DNA of 64,000 nucleotides, taken from NCBI RefSeq assembly GCF_003852315.1, contig NZ_CP027762.1, positions 558,001 through 622,000 on the forward strand. Reading direction: 5' to 3'. A model generated the notes under the pieces. It saw nothing but the letters and a program-made list of their open reading frames with translations, made no database searches and was not told the origin of the DNA. The stretch is from Pseudomonas sp. LBUM920 (GTDB lineage: Bacteria > Pseudomonadota > Gammaproteobacteria > Pseudomonadales > Pseudomonadaceae). Positions 21,495-30,685 of the stretch are shown piece after piece. Both the position numbers and the translations under genes were made by a program. How positions within the stretch are numbered: position 1 is the stretch's first letter; the number at the start of each line of letters is the position of its first letter.

Positions 21495-22709
21495 TTGCGC
21501 GAAATTGTCCTGATAAACATCACAGGTGTTGACCGACCGGGTCTCACCGCAGCCATTACCGGTGTGCTGGCCCAGGGTGGTGTGAACATTCTCGACATCG
21601 GCCAGGCGGTGATCCACGACACCCTCTCGTTCGGCATCCTCGTGGAAATCCCGAGTACCGAACAGGCTTCTTCGGTGCTCAAGGACATCCTGTTTACGGC
21701 GTATAAGCTCGATCAGCAGGTGCGTTTCACGCCGGTGTCCGAAGTCGATTACCAGCATTGGGTGGAAGGCCAGGGCAAAAAACGCCACATCGTCACGCTG
21801 CTGACTCGCAAAGTTACCGCCGAGCAATTGCAGCGCGTCAGCTCGATTACCGCCCAGTACGGTTTGAATATTGATCATATCGACCGTTTGTCGGGTCGCA
21901 TGCCGCTTGATACGCCAGCCGACAAGGGCAAGGGCTGCATCGAGTTTTCCGTGCGCGGCGAACCGGCGGATCCGCAAGCCCTGCGCGCCGAGTTCTTGAG
22001 CGTGGCTCAAGAGCTGAATGTTGACATCGCCTTCCAGGAAGACTCGCTGTTCCGCCGCAACCGCCGCCTGGCGGTGTTCGACATGGACTCCACGCTGATT
22101 GAAGCCGAAGTCATCGACGAGCTGGCCAAGGCTGCCGGTGTCGGCGAGCAAGTGTCTGAAATTACCGAGCGCGCCATGGCCGGTGAGCTGGATTTCCGTG
22201 CCAGCTTCAAGGAGCGCCTGGCGCTGCTCAAAGGCCTGGATGTGAGCGTGCTGGACTCGATCGGCGCCTCGTTGCGCCTGACCGAAGGCGCCGAAACCCT
22301 GTTCGCCGAGCTCAAGCGCCTGGGCTACAAGACCGCGATTCTATCGGGCGGGTTTACCTACTTCGCCAAGCAACTGCAGGCCAAGCTGGGCATCGATTAT
22401 GTGTTCGCCAACGAGCTGGAAGTGGTGGATGGCAAGGTGACGGGCGTGGCGGTGGAGCCGATTGTCGACGCGCAGCGCAAAGCGGATTTGCTGAGGGAAT
22501 TGGCGCATAAGGAAGGTTTGCGTCTGGAACAGACCATTGCGGTCGGTGACGGCGCCAATGACTTGCCGATGCTCGCAATTGCCGGGTTGGGTGTGGCGTT
22601 CCGCGCCAAGCCACTGGTCAAGCAATCGGCCAAGCAGGCGATCTCGACGTTGGGGCTGGATGGCGTGTTGTACCTGCTGGGCTTGCGCGACCGCGACGGT
22701 CAGTTGTAA
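21495..22709 (+). CDS. serB: Phosphoserine phosphatase
   Basis: SerB removes phosphate from O-phosphoserine in the last step of serine synthesis. The 404-residue protein has two N-terminal ACT-type domains (about 1-85 and 95-180; first motif LINITGVDRPGLTAAITGVL) and a C-terminal HAD phosphatase with DMDSTLIEAEV (Asp196 nucleophile, Asp198 acid/base), SGGFTYFA and VGDGANDLPML. The two-ACT form, longer than the 322-residue E. coli enzyme, is the pseudomonad type. The start is a TTG (reading LREIVLI) with CTGGGGGT 6-11 bases upstream; no ATG fits. A REP pair follows. Confidence 0.97.
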   Translation: MREIVLINITGVDRPGLTAAITGVLAQGGVNILDIGQAVIHDTLSFGILVEIPSTEQASSVLKDILFTAYKLDQQVRFTPVSEVDYQHWVEGQGKKRHIVTLLTRKVTAEQLQRVSSITAQYGLNIDHIDRLSGRMPLDTPADKGKGCIEFSVRGEPADPQALRAEFLSVAQELNVDIAFQEDSLFRRNRRLAVFDMDSTLIEAEVIDELAKAAGVGEQVSEITERAMAGELDFRASFKERLALLKGLDVSVLDSIGASLRLTEGAETLFAELKRLGYKTAILSGGFTYFAKQLQAKLGIDYVFANELEVVDGKVTGVAVEPIVDAQRKADLLRELAHKEGLRLEQTIAVGDGANDLPMLAIAGLGVAFRAKPLVKQSAKQAISTLGLDGVLYLLGLRDRDGQL

Positions 22710-22729
22710 CTGGCAAAACGCAGTTGAAA

Positions 22730-22821
22730 ATGTGGGAGGGGGCTTGCCCCCGATTGCGATGAGTCAGTCACCCGATGAGGTGACTGAAACACAGCTTTCG
22801 GGGGGCAAGCCCCCTCCCATA
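22730..22821. repeat. REP inverted pair, GGGGGCTTGCCCCC variant
   Basis: TGTGGGAGGGGGCTTGCCCCCGATTG and its complement CTTTCGGGGGGCAAGCCCCCTCCCATA flank a spacer holding an inner hairpin (CAGTCACC/GGTGACTG). The core differs from the other two REP families in the window. It lies between convergent serB and psd. Confidence 0.9.
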
Positions 22822-22833
22822 TTGGGTTTGGTG

Positions 22834-23694
22834 TCAGGCTTTAGGAGCGGCGATGCCCTGGCCCATCTGTACCGGCGTGCCCGCCACCAGTTCTTCGGCC
22901 CACTTAACCTGGTCCGGCCCGAACAGCACAATTGCAGTCGAACCCAGCTTGAAACGGCCCAGTTCTGCGCCTTTCTCCAAGTGAATCGGTGCGCGTGCAG
23001 CCTCGTCGTAGCGGAAGGTTTTCAGCTCGCGTTTTGGCGGCGTCACCAGCCCGGCCCATACGGTTTCAATCGACGCGACGATCATCGCACCCACCAACAC
23101 CACCGCCATCGGGCCGCGTTCGGTGTCGAACAGGCAGACAACACGTTCGTTACGGGCAAACAGCTCAGGCACGTTTTCGGCGGTGGTCTGGTTGACCGAG
23201 AAAATTCGACCTGGCACGTAGACCATCTCGCGAAGCGTACCGGCCAGCGGCATATGCACGCGGTGGTAGTCCTTGGGCGACAGGTAAATAGTGGCGAAAT
23301 CACCGCCCATAAACGGTGCAGCCAATGCGGCATCGCCGCCCAGCAATTCCAGCACGCTGAAGCTGTGGCCCTTGGCCTGGAACACGCGGCCGTGTTCGAT
23401 TGGGCCAAGCTGGCTGACGGCGCCGTCGGCCGGGCTGAGTACCGCGCCTGGGGTTTGATCCAGCGGGCGCGCGCCGTCTTTCAAGGCGCGGGTGAAGAAG
23501 GCGTTGAAATGCTCGTAGGCGGTCAAGTCTTCAACCAGGGCTTGGGACATGTCCACCTGATAGCGCTTGGCGAACCAGGCGGTGAAGGCGTTCTTGAACC
23601 AGCGCACGCGGCACTCGGCGATGCAGCCGGCCAGTCGCGAGAGCAAGTGGTGCGGCAGCAAGTACTGGCTGAGGATAAACAACTGCTTTTTCAT
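22834..23694 (-). CDS. psd: Phosphatidylserine decarboxylase proenzyme
   Basis: Psd converts phosphatidylserine to phosphatidylethanolamine at the inner membrane. The 286-residue proenzyme has the self-cleavage motif LGST (Ser252), where the chain breaks to give the beta subunit and a pyruvoyl cofactor on the alpha subunit. Supporting blocks are [27 protein letters not shown] and [25 protein letters not shown]. No signal peptide; membrane attachment is peripheral. It lies 16 bases after rhdA, so the two are probably one transcript. Confidence 0.97.
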   Translation of the reverse strand: MKKQLFILSQYLLPHHLLSRLAGCIAECRVRWFKNAFTAWFAKRYQVDMSQALVEDLTAYEHFNAFFTRALKDGARPLDQTPGAVLSPADGAVSQLGPIEHGRVFQAKGHSFSVLELLGGDAALAAPFMGGDFATIYLSPKDYHRVHMPLAGTLREMVYVPGRIFSVNQTTAENVPELFARNERVVCLFDTERGPMAVVLVGAMIVASIETVWAGLVTPPKRELKTFRYDEAARAPIHLEKGAELGRFKLGSTAIVLFGPDQVKWAEELVAGTPVQMGQGIAAPKA

Positions 23695-23710
23695 TAACTG
23701 TCCTTAAACC

Positions 23711-24526
23711 TTAAATCTCAACGGGGGTGTCGGGGTGGTTGCCCCATTCGCCCCAGGAACCGGCATAACCTTTGACTCGCGGATAACCGAGCGCCTTGGC
23801 CACCAGGTAGGTGAAGCCAGAGCGGTGGTGAGTCTGGCAGTGGGTGATGATTTCTTTGTCTTTGGTCAACCCGAGGTCTTCCAGAATCTGCGGCATGTCG
23901 CGGCGGATACGCAGGCTGCGCGCCTTGTCCATGCCGGTGGTCCATTCGAAGTTCACCGCGCCGGGGATGTGTCCGCCCTTGGCTGCGAGCACTTTCTCGC
24001 CGGAGTATTCCAGGGGGCCGCGTGCGTCCCAGATACCCAGGTCGGCCGCGCCAAGTCGGCTTTGCAGGTATTCGCGGGTGGCGGTAGGGCCGTCGTGCAA
24101 GGTCAGGCTCACCGGCCCGCCGACAGGGGCGGGCACCTCGGTGGATAGCGGATGCTGACCGTCCAGCCATGCCAGCAGGCCGCCGTCCAGGTAGTGGTAT
24201 TTCTGGTGGCCGATCACGTCGAGCAACCAGATGAAGCGCCCGGCCCAGCCGCCGCCTTCGTCGTCGTAGACCACGTAGGTGGCATCCGGGGTGTGGCCCA
24301 GTTCGCCGAACAATTTTTCGAGGTCGGCCTTGTGCGGCAGCAAACCGGGTGCGGGCGTCTGGCCCAGTTGGGTGCGCTTGGGGTCAACGAAATGCGCGCC
24401 GGGGATATGCCCTTCGGCGTAGCGGGCAGCACTGGTGAGGTCCACCAGAATCAGGTGTTCGGCATCCAGTTGACCGAGCAGGTCGCTGGACTCGATCACC
24501 AGCGGCAAGCCAGAGAAGTCAGGCAT
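23711..24526 (-). CDS. rhdA: Thiosulfate sulfurtransferase (tandem rhodanese)
   Basis: A two-domain rhodanese of 271 residues. The active-site loop CQTHHRSG has Cys230, identical in sequence and numbering to RhdA of Azotobacter vinelandii, a distinctive loop that differs from the usual CRxG[KR][TS] type. The N-terminal rhodanese domain (about 10-125) lacks the cysteine (VVYDDEGGGWAGR) and is structural. The enzyme moves sulfane sulfur from thiosulfate to cyanide in vitro; in Azotobacter it supports iron-sulfur enzymes and redox balance. The start giving MPDFSGL has a strong AGGAGA ribosome site; an upstream frame extension is rejected. Confidence 0.95.
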   Translation of the reverse strand: MPDFSGLPLVIESSDLLGQLDAEHLILVDLTSAARYAEGHIPGAHFVDPKRTQLGQTPAPGLLPHKADLEKLFGELGHTPDATYVVYDDEGGGWAGRFIWLLDVIGHQKYHYLDGGLLAWLDGQHPLSTEVPAPVGGPVSLTLHDGPTATREYLQSRLGAADLGIWDARGPLEYSGEKVLAAKGGHIPGAVNFEWTTGMDKARSLRIRRDMPQILEDLGLTKDKEIITHCQTHHRSGFTYLVAKALGYPRVKGYAGSWGEWGNHPDTPVEI

Positions 24527-24583
24527 GTGAGGTCTCCTGGGCACAATTGTTGGCGATAAAAGAGGGCGATTGTAGCGCAAGCA

Positions 24584-26119
24584 TCAAGCGCTGCGGTTGG
24601 TAAAGCTGTGCAGCGCTTTCTCGATGCATTGAGCGGTTTTGCCGAAGGCCTGCACGGTGGTTTCCGAGAAGGGGCCACCGCCCTGATCGGCGACCATCAG
24701 CATCACGACCTTGCCGTTGCAGCTCAACGAACGCAGCAACAGGTGTTCGCCATTGAACAGGCGGCGCAGGATCGGCGGCAGCAAGGCCGAGAACTGTGCG
24801 TGGTTGTCTGGCGTGAGGCGTATCTGGGCAGACTTTTCCAGCAGGCGCTGCAGCAGCGTGCTGTTGACCACGTCCAGGCTCAGGTTCGCCGCGTCCCTGG
24901 GCAAGCCGTCAGCCTGGTGAACGCGCAAGGTGCTCAGGGCGCGGTCCGCCATGAACAACAAGACGCGCTGCATGCCACTGGCGACCAGGGCTTCTCGGGC
25001 GCAGTTGGTCAGGTGCATGGCATTGGCAAAACGGCTCGGTTCGACCAGCAGCTCGGTGCAACGCTTGCGCCACACGGCGAGTGCCTCGGCAGTGGGCGGC
25101 GGCGCCGGCAACAGGCCGCGATGGATTTTCTGCACATGCCACGGCCAGATCAGCGACAACGCCGGGTGCCAGAGGTCAGGCATCAAGGTTGTGCGAGCGC
25201 TGGTCACCGCTTGCTGGTGAACCTGTTGCTGCACGTCACTCAGCGGCTCTTGCAGGTACAGCGCCGTGAGGTACTGCCAGCGCTCGGTGTGCGGGCAAGT
25301 CCAGGATTCCTGCGCGGACATCGCCAGGCCGTTGGCCAGCAGCACAGTGTTGGCCGGCTGGTTCAGCCAGCGGCGCAGGTTGGGTTCGGCGTCGAGCAAT
25401 TGCTGTTGGCGCAGCGCGTCGTCTTCACGGGCGATGCGCAGCGCCTTGACCAGCAAGCGCTGTTCAGTCAGCAGCATGTTGTAGCCTTGGGAGACCCAGA
25501 TCGGCAGGTGCCAGGCTTCGGTCAAACCGCGGCACAAGTCCAGCAGGCGCACACCGAACAGTGCCTGTTCGACCTTGTGTGCCGACTGGCCTTTGTGGAT
25601 CACCCGCAGTTCCCATTCTTCCAGAAGCTTGGGGTACGCGACGGCCATCGGCCACAGCGGCGACAGAAACAGCAGGCTGCCCCAATGAATGTCTTGCCAC
25701 AACCGCGCGAGGCGGCTGGCGAACAAACCGTTGGCTTGCTGGGAGGCGTGCTGGCTCACCAGCAGCAGTTGGCGCAGGGCCACCGGAATGTCTTTTTCCG
25801 GCACCGAGGGCAGGCGCGCCAGCAACTCCTCGGCGCGTTTGAGGCCGAGGCGGTTGAGCGCCACTTCGAGGTTTTCCGCCGGCCCCGACAGGCTGCCATG
25901 GGCCTGGCCGTTAGCCTCGCGCATCACGCTGAGCACCAGCGCCGGGCTGTGTTGCATCAGCTCGGCAATATCCCGTAAAGAACTACGGCTATCGCGGATG
26001 GCCTTGCACACGCGTTCGTGACTAGCCTGAGGAACAGGCAGCAGCACATCGTCCAGGCGCTTTATCCAAGCCGCGAGGGTAGTGGGTTTTGTCGTTGGAG
26101 CTGTCGTTTCATTAGCCAT
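24584..26119 (-). CDS. HDOD-domain protein with GAF-like C-terminus
   Basis: A soluble 511-residue protein. About residues 25-215 form an HDOD domain, a catalytically dead relative of HD phosphohydrolases found in signalling proteins (IRDSRSSLRDIAELMQHSPALVLSVMREAN, LNRLGLKRAEELLARLP). A middle alpha-helical part follows. The last 130 residues (QRVLLFMADRALSTLRVHQADG through FGKTAQCIEKALHSF) look like a GAF-type sensor domain. It lies between rhdA (57 bases away) and motA, but is read away from motA. The role is unknown; HDOD proteins in pseudomonads and Xanthomonas often link to motility or biofilm control, so the motAB neighbourhood is suggestive only. Confidence 0.82.
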   Translation of the reverse strand: MANETTAPTTKPTTLAAWIKRLDDVLLPVPQASHERVCKAIRDSRSSLRDIAELMQHSPALVLSVMREANGQAHGSLSGPAENLEVALNRLGLKRAEELLARLPSVPEKDIPVALRQLLLVSQHASQQANGLFASRLARLWQDIHWGSLLFLSPLWPMAVAYPKLLEEWELRVIHKGQSAHKVEQALFGVRLLDLCRGLTEAWHLPIWVSQGYNMLLTEQRLLVKALRIAREDDALRQQQLLDAEPNLRRWLNQPANTVLLANGLAMSAQESWTCPHTERWQYLTALYLQEPLSDVQQQVHQQAVTSARTTLMPDLWHPALSLIWPWHVQKIHRGLLPAPPPTAEALAVWRKRCTELLVEPSRFANAMHLTNCAREALVASGMQRVLLFMADRALSTLRVHQADGLPRDAANLSLDVVNSTLLQRLLEKSAQIRLTPDNHAQFSALLPPILRRLFNGEHLLLRSLSCNGKVVMLMVADQGGGPFSETTVQAFGKTAQCIEKALHSFTNRSA

Positions 26120-26191
26120 GATTGGGGCGCGATCATCACTTGCGTTCTACACGCCCGGAACGGGCCGAATTGGCTTTTCGCCTTAACGGGC

Positions 26192-26218
26192 TATAGTCTG
26201 GCGCAGTTTTGCCGATAA
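26192..26218 (+). promoter_or_regulatory. FliA (sigma-28) promoter for motAB
   Basis: TATAGTCT, an 11-base spacer, then GCCGATAA. The -10 element is identical to the flagellar sigma-28 consensus GCCGATAA, and the -35 matches TAAAGTTT in six of eight positions with exact spacing. It lies 68 bases upstream of motA and reads toward it. Confidence 0.88.
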
Positions 26219-26285
26219 GTAGAACAAGAGTTTTCAGCTTCACCCAATATGTCCATGAACCCGACGGCGCAAGTACCAATCTCCT

Positions 26286-27137
26286 ATGGCTAAAATTATC
26301 GGCATCATCGTCGTCATCGCAAGTGTGCTCGGTGGGTACGTCCTGTCCCACGGTAAAATTGCTGCGCTGATCCAGCCCTTCGAAGTGTTGATCATCGGCG
26401 GTGCCGCGTTTGGCGCATTCCTGCAGGCCAACCCCGGCTACATGACCATGCACGTGATCAAGAAGTCGCTGGGCATGTTCAGCTCGCGCTTCTCCCACAC
26501 CTTTTATTTGGAAGTGCTGGGGCTGATCTACGAGATCCTCAACAAGAGTCGCCGCGAAGGCATGATGGCTATCGAAGGCGACATTGAAGACGCCGCCGCC
26601 AGCCCGATTTTCGCCAAGTACCCGGCGGTGCTCAAAGACGAGCGCATGACCGCCTACATCTGCGACTACCTGCGCATCATGTCCTCCGGCAACATGGCGC
26701 CGCACGAGCTGGAAGGCTTGTTCGACATGGAGTTGTTCAGCCTCAAAGAAGAGCTGGAACACCCATCCCACGCCGTGACCGGCATCGCCGACGGCATGCC
26801 CGGTTTCGGTATCGTCGCGGCGGTACTCGGCATCGTGGTGACCATGGCGTCCCTGGGCGAAGGCGACCAGAAGGCCATCGGCATGCACGTGGGCGCGGCC
26901 CTGGTGGGTACCTTCTTCGGTATTCTCGCGGCCTATGGTTTCTTCGGCCCTCTGGCGACCTCCCTGGCCCATGATGCCAAGGAAGAAGTGAATTTGTACG
27001 AAGCGATCAAGGCCTGCCTGGTGGCTTCGGCGTCCGGCATGCCGCCATCGCTGGCGGTGGAGTTCGGGCGCAAGGTGCTGTACCCGAAACATCGCCCAAG
27101 TTTTGCCGAGCTGGAACAAGCGGTTCGCGGTCGCTAA
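26286..27137 (+). CDS. motA: Flagellar motor stator protein MotA
   Basis: MotA forms the five-subunit ring of the proton-driven flagellar stator with MotB. The 283-residue protein has four membrane helices: about 1-22, 30-50 (VLIIGGAAFGAFL), 170-190 (GFGIVAAVLGIVVTMASLG) and 200-225. The large cytoplasmic loop carries charged residues that touch FliG (residues about 85-100). PGFGIVAAVLGIV and the GTFFGILAAYGFFGPLA block are family hallmarks. It precedes motB with a three-base gap and follows a near-consensus FliA promoter, fitting late flagellar gene control. Confidence 0.97.
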   Translation: MAKIIGIIVVIASVLGGYVLSHGKIAALIQPFEVLIIGGAAFGAFLQANPGYMTMHVIKKSLGMFSSRFSHTFYLEVLGLIYEILNKSRREGMMAIEGDIEDAAASPIFAKYPAVLKDERMTAYICDYLRIMSSGNMAPHELEGLFDMELFSLKEELEHPSHAVTGIADGMPGFGIVAAVLGIVVTMASLGEGDQKAIGMHVGAALVGTFFGILAAYGFFGPLATSLAHDAKEEVNLYEAIKACLVASASGMPPSLAVEFGRKVLYPKHRPSFAELEQAVRGR

Positions 27138-27140
27138 GTC

Positions 27141-28157
27141 ATGGAAAACAACCAGCCGATAATCATCAAGCGCGTCAAGCGCTTCGCTGCGGGGCACCAT
27201 GGCGGCGCCTGGAAAATCGCCTTCGCCGACTTTGCGACGGCGATGATGGCGTTCTTCCTGGTGCTGTGGCTGATGTCCACCGCCACGCCCGAACAGAAGA
27301 TCGCCATCGCCGGTTACTTCAAAGACCCGATTGGCTTTTCGGAAAGCGGAACACCGTTTGTCATCGACCTGGGCGGCTCGCCGCAGCTGGCGCCCGAGCG
27401 CACCATCAACCCGGAGGTCAAGACCGAATCGCCGCAGGAAAACATTCCAATCGAGCGCGATACCGTCGAGGCCATGGCCGAGCAGGTCGAGCAGGAACGT
27501 CTGGAATTGTTGCTGCAGGAACTGCAGACCAAGGTTGAAGAGAATCCGCAGCTGCTGAAATTCAAGGATCAGATTTCTTTCGAAATCACGCCGGAAGGCT
27601 TGCGCATCCAGATCACCGACGCCGCCAACCGGCCGATGTTCGACTCTGGCAGCGCGCGCCTGAAACCCTATTTTGAAGACATCCTGCTGGCCATGGCTGA
27701 CACCATCAAGGCGGTGCCGAACAAGATCAGCATCAGCGGCCACACCGACGCCAAGCCGTATGCGGGCCAGGGTGACTTCGGCAACTGGGAACTCTCGGCC
27801 AACCGCGCCAACGCCGCCCGCCGTGCGCTGGTCGCGGGCAGCTACCCGGACCCGCAAGTGGCACGTGTGGTGGGTTTTGCGTCGTCGCAGCTATTTGATC
27901 CTAAAGATCCGTTCAACCCGATCAACCGTCGGATTGATATTGTCGTGCTGACCAAAAAGGCCCAGCGTGCGATCGAAGGCGATCAGGGCGCAGCGCCGGC
28001 AGCACCGACCCAAGGCGAGGGCGCACCGGGCGAAGTGCCGGCCGACCCGAACGCGATTCCGCCAGGGCAGGAGCCGCTGCCGGCCCACGAGCTGCGGCAG
28101 AAGCTGAACCTGTTTGATGATGGTGGGGTGAAAGATCCTACGGCGCCTGGGTCGTAA
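27141..28157 (+). CDS. motB: Flagellar motor stator protein MotB
   Basis: A 338-residue stator subunit. The single helix WKIAFADFATAMMAFFLVLWLMS contains Asp30, the proton-carrying residue, so this is a proton-type motor. A plug/linker region follows, with predicted coiled coil at about 110-140, and then the OmpA-like peptidoglycan-binding domain (about 155-285; ISGHTDAKPY, LSANRANAARRALV). The last 40 residues are alanine/proline-rich. It is presumably co-transcribed with motA. An inverted repeat of 10-base arms separates it from the convergent rsgA. Confidence 0.97.
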   Translation: MENNQPIIIKRVKRFAAGHHGGAWKIAFADFATAMMAFFLVLWLMSTATPEQKIAIAGYFKDPIGFSESGTPFVIDLGGSPQLAPERTINPEVKTESPQENIPIERDTVEAMAEQVEQERLELLLQELQTKVEENPQLLKFKDQISFEITPEGLRIQITDAANRPMFDSGSARLKPYFEDILLAMADTIKAVPNKISISGHTDAKPYAGQGDFGNWELSANRANAARRALVAGSYPDPQVARVVGFASSQLFDPKDPFNPINRRIDIVVLTKKAQRAIEGDQGAAPAAPTQGEGAPGEVPADPNAIPPGQEPLPAHELRQKLNLFDDGGVKDPTAPGS

Positions 28158-28165
28158 CAGAGCGA

Positions 28166-28189
28166 TTGTGGCGAGCGGGCTCGCCACAA
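28166..28189. terminator. Hairpin between convergent motB and rsgA
   Basis: Perfect 10-base arms TTGTGGCGAG and CTCGCCACAA with a four-base loop lie in the 36-base space between the two convergent genes. There is no good T run, so it could end transcripts weakly or just protect 3' ends. Confidence 0.55.
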
Positions 28190-28193
28190 CGGT

Positions 28194-29225
28194 TTAGTAA
28201 CTGCTCTCGGGCAAGCTTGCAATAATCGACCGGTAGCTGTTCATGCGCTGCTGCTGAACGCGACCGTCTTCCAGCGCCTTGAGCAGTGCACAACCGGGCT
28301 CGCGGTCGTGTTTGCAGTCGCGGAAGCGGCAGGTGCCGATCAGGTCGTTGAACTCGATGAAGCCCGCTTCCACATCGCTGCGGCTGACGTGGCCCAAGCC
28401 AAATTCACGAATACCCGGGGAGTCGATCAGCTCACCGCCGCCCGGGAAGTGGAACAACCGCGCGGTGGTGGTGGTGTGGGTGCCCTGGCCGGACAGTTCC
28501 GACAGCGGGCCGACACGGGTGTCGACTTCCGGCAACAAGCTGTTGACCAGCGACGACTTGCCCACGCCCGACTGGCCGACGAACACACTGATGCGCCCGT
28601 CCAACTGCTGTTGCAGCTGTTCCATGCCATTGCCGTGATGCGCCGAGACTTCCAGCACCGGGTAACCCAGCGTGCGGTAGACCGCCAGCAACGCGTTGAG
28701 CGCCGGGGCGTTCTGCTCGTCGATCAGGTCGAATTTGTTCAGCAGCAACAGCGGGCGAATGCCGGCATGCTCGGCCGCGACCAGGTAGCGGTCGATCAGG
28801 TTGGCATGCGGCTCGGGCAGCGGCGCGAACACGATCACGATCATGTCGACGTTGGCGGCCACCGGCTTGAGCTGGCCGCGGCTGTCAGGGCGGCGCAATT
28901 CGGTGGTGCGCGGCAACTGGGCGACGATCACGCCGATCCCCTGGTTGCCGGCGCGCCACACGACCTTGTCGCCGGTCACCAGCGCAGGCAGGTTGGCGCG
29001 CAAGTGGCAGCGGGAAACAGAGCCTGCGAGTTCGCCTTCCAGCGCCTCGACTTCGACCTGCACACCAAAGTGCGCGATCACCAGACCCGTCTGTTCGGGG
29101 CCCAGGTCGCCGCCCTCGAGCGCCTCTACGGCGGAGGATTCACGTTTGGCGGCGCGAGCAGCGCGCTCACCTTGGATCTTTTCGATGCGCCAGTTTTGGC
29201 GACGATTGAGCTGGCGTTTGGCCAT
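28194..29225 (-). CDS. rsgA: Small ribosomal subunit biogenesis GTPase RsgA
   Basis: RsgA is a circularly permuted GTPase that checks late 30S subunit maturation. The start giving [13 protein letters not shown] lies eight codons inside a longer open frame. The 343-residue protein has an OB-fold domain (about 35-110), the permuted G domain with G4 [10 protein letters not shown]1 [13 protein letters not shown] and G3 [10 protein letters not shown] in that order, the [13 protein letters not shown] switch, and a zinc-binding C-terminal part ([14 protein letters not shown]). It is divergent from orn, and the pair is conserved in pseudomonads. Confidence 0.97.
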   Translation of the reverse strand: MAKRQLNRRQNWRIEKIQGERAARAAKRESSAVEALEGGDLGPEQTGLVIAHFGVQVEVEALEGELAGSVSRCHLRANLPALVTGDKVVWRAGNQGIGVIVAQLPRTTELRRPDSRGQLKPVAANVDMIVIVFAPLPEPHANLIDRYLVAAEHAGIRPLLLLNKFDLIDEQNAPALNALLAVYRTLGYPVLEVSAHHGNGMEQLQQQLDGRISVFVGQSGVGKSSLVNSLLPEVDTRVGPLSELSGQGTHTTTTARLFHFPGGGELIDSPGIREFGLGHVSRSDVEAGFIEFNDLIGTCRFRDCKHDREPGCALLKALEDGRVQQQRMNSYRSIIASLPESSY

Positions 29226-29333
29226 GGGTGTTCCGTGTCGATAATGCAAAAGTTAGGTAAAACGGTCGCGAGTCTAGCACGCCCCTGCCTGCTAAACTGC
29301 GCAGCTACGCCAAGGTGCCAAGAGAATCAAGCC

Positions 29334-29876
29334 ATGCAAAACCCACAGAACCTGATTTGGATCGATCTGGAAATGACCGGTCTGAACCCCGACACCGACG
29401 TCATCATCGAGATGGCGACGATTGTCACCGACAGCAACCTCAACACCTTGGCCGAAGGTCCGGTGATCGCCATTCACCACAGCGACGCCGTCCTCGCCAC
29501 CATGGATGAGTGGAATACGCGCACCCACGGCAACTCCGGCCTGACCCAGCGCGTGCGTGACAGCCGCATCAGCATGCGCGACGCCGAAGCTGAAACCATC
29601 GCCTTCCTTGAAAAATGGGTGCCCAAGGGCAAGTCACCGATCTGCGGCAACAGCATCTGCCAGGATCGTCGCTTCCTTTATACGCACATGAAAGCGCTGG
29701 AAAGCTACTTCCACTACCGCAACCTGGATGTGTCCACCTTGAAAGAGCTGGCCGCACGCTGGGCGCCAGAGGTCAAAGACAGCTTCCATAAGGGCAGCAC
29801 CCATTTGGCGTTGGATGATATTCGCGAGTCGATTGCTGAGTTGCAGCATTACCGCAAGCATTTCATCAAGGCCTGA
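29334..29876 (+). CDS. orn: Oligoribonuclease
   Basis: Orn breaks down RNA dinucleotides, including pGpG from cyclic-di-GMP turnover, and is essential in many gammaproteobacteria. The start giving [17 protein letters not shown] lies within a longer open frame. The product is 180 residues. The DEDD exonuclease residues are in WIDLEMTGL, in [10 protein letters not shown] and in [14 protein letters not shown]. The divergent rsgA starts 108 bases away. A REP pair follows. Confidence 0.98.
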   Translation: MQNPQNLIWIDLEMTGLNPDTDVIIEMATIVTDSNLNTLAEGPVIAIHHSDAVLATMDEWNTRTHGNSGLTQRVRDSRISMRDAEAETIAFLEKWVPKGKSPICGNSICQDRRFLYTHMKALESYFHYRNLDVSTLKELAARWAPEVKDSFHKGSTHLALDDIRESIAELQHYRKHFIKA

Positions 29877-29898
29877 ATCTGTGGCGCCTGGCCCGGCG

Positions 29899-29983
29899 CC
29901 TTCGCGAGCAAGCCCGCTCCCACATTCGACTGCATTCCAAAGGTGGAACTCGGTTAAATGTGGGAGCGGGCTTGCTCGCGAAG
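29899..29983. repeat. REP inverted pair, GGGCTTGCTCGCGA family
   Basis: CCTTCGCGAGCAAGCCCGCTCCCACATT and its exact complement AATGTGGGAGCGGGCTTGCTCGCGAAGG flank a 29-base spacer (containing TTCCAAAGGTGGAA). It is the most perfect REP pair in the window. Confidence 0.95.
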
Positions 29984-30070
29984 GGCGCGACGCGGTCTTT
30001 CGCCTGGCGCCCCCTTTTGGTGCCATCACCAAATGATTAGACTGCGCGCCTCATTGCAAGGATCGCCATC

Positions 30071-30685
30071 ATGCTGTTGATGCTCTACCTCATCGCCATC
30101 ACCGCCGAAGCCATGACCGGCGCGCTGTCCGCCGGGCGGCGGGGCATGGACTGGTTTGGGGTGGTGCTGATTGCCTGCGTCACGGCATTGGGCGGTGGTT
30201 CGGTACGCGATGTATTGCTTGGGCATTACCCGCTGACCTGGGTCAAACACCCGGAATACCTGGTGTTGACCTCCATCGCTGCGTTGGTGACGATCTTTAT
30301 CGCACCGTTGATGCGCCATCTGCGGTCACTGTTCCTGGCGCTGGACGCCGTGGGCCTGGTGGCGTTCACTTTGATCGGCTGCATGACCGCCCTGGAAATG
30401 GGCCACGGCATGTTGGTGGCGTCAGTCAGCGGGGTGATTACTGGCGTATTCGGCGGCATCCTGCGGGATATTTTCTGCAACGACATCCCGCTGATCTTCC
30501 GCCGTGAGCTGTACGCCAGCGTGTCGTTCCTTGCCGCCTGGTTCTACATGCTGTGCCTTTATCTGCAGCTGCCCAGCGAACAAGCGATCCTGCTGACCTT
30601 GTTCAGCGGCTTTCTGTTGCGCCTGCTGGCCATCCGTTTTCACTGGGAAATGCCCAAGTTCGTCTACAACGACGACGTGCACTAG
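30071..30685 (+). CDS. TRIC-type / UPF0126 cation channel membrane protein
   Basis: A 204-residue protein with about seven helices in two related halves, as in the bacterial TRIC (trimeric intracellular cation channel, UPF0126, YicG-like) family. Each half carries a glycine-rich bend followed by a charged pair: ALGGGSVRDVLLG at about 38-50 and ITGVFGGILRDIFCNDIP at about 124-141. The archetypes conduct potassium or sodium as trimers; the physiological role in bacteria is unclear. It overlaps the convergent queG by four bases at their stops. Confidence 0.9.
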   Translation: MLLMLYLIAITAEAMTGALSAGRRGMDWFGVVLIACVTALGGGSVRDVLLGHYPLTWVKHPEYLVLTSIAALVTIFIAPLMRHLRSLFLALDAVGLVAFTLIGCMTALEMGHGMLVASVSGVITGVFGGILRDIFCNDIPLIFRRELYASVSFLAAWFYMLCLYLQLPSEQAILLTLFSGFLLRLLAIRFHWEMPKFVYNDDVH

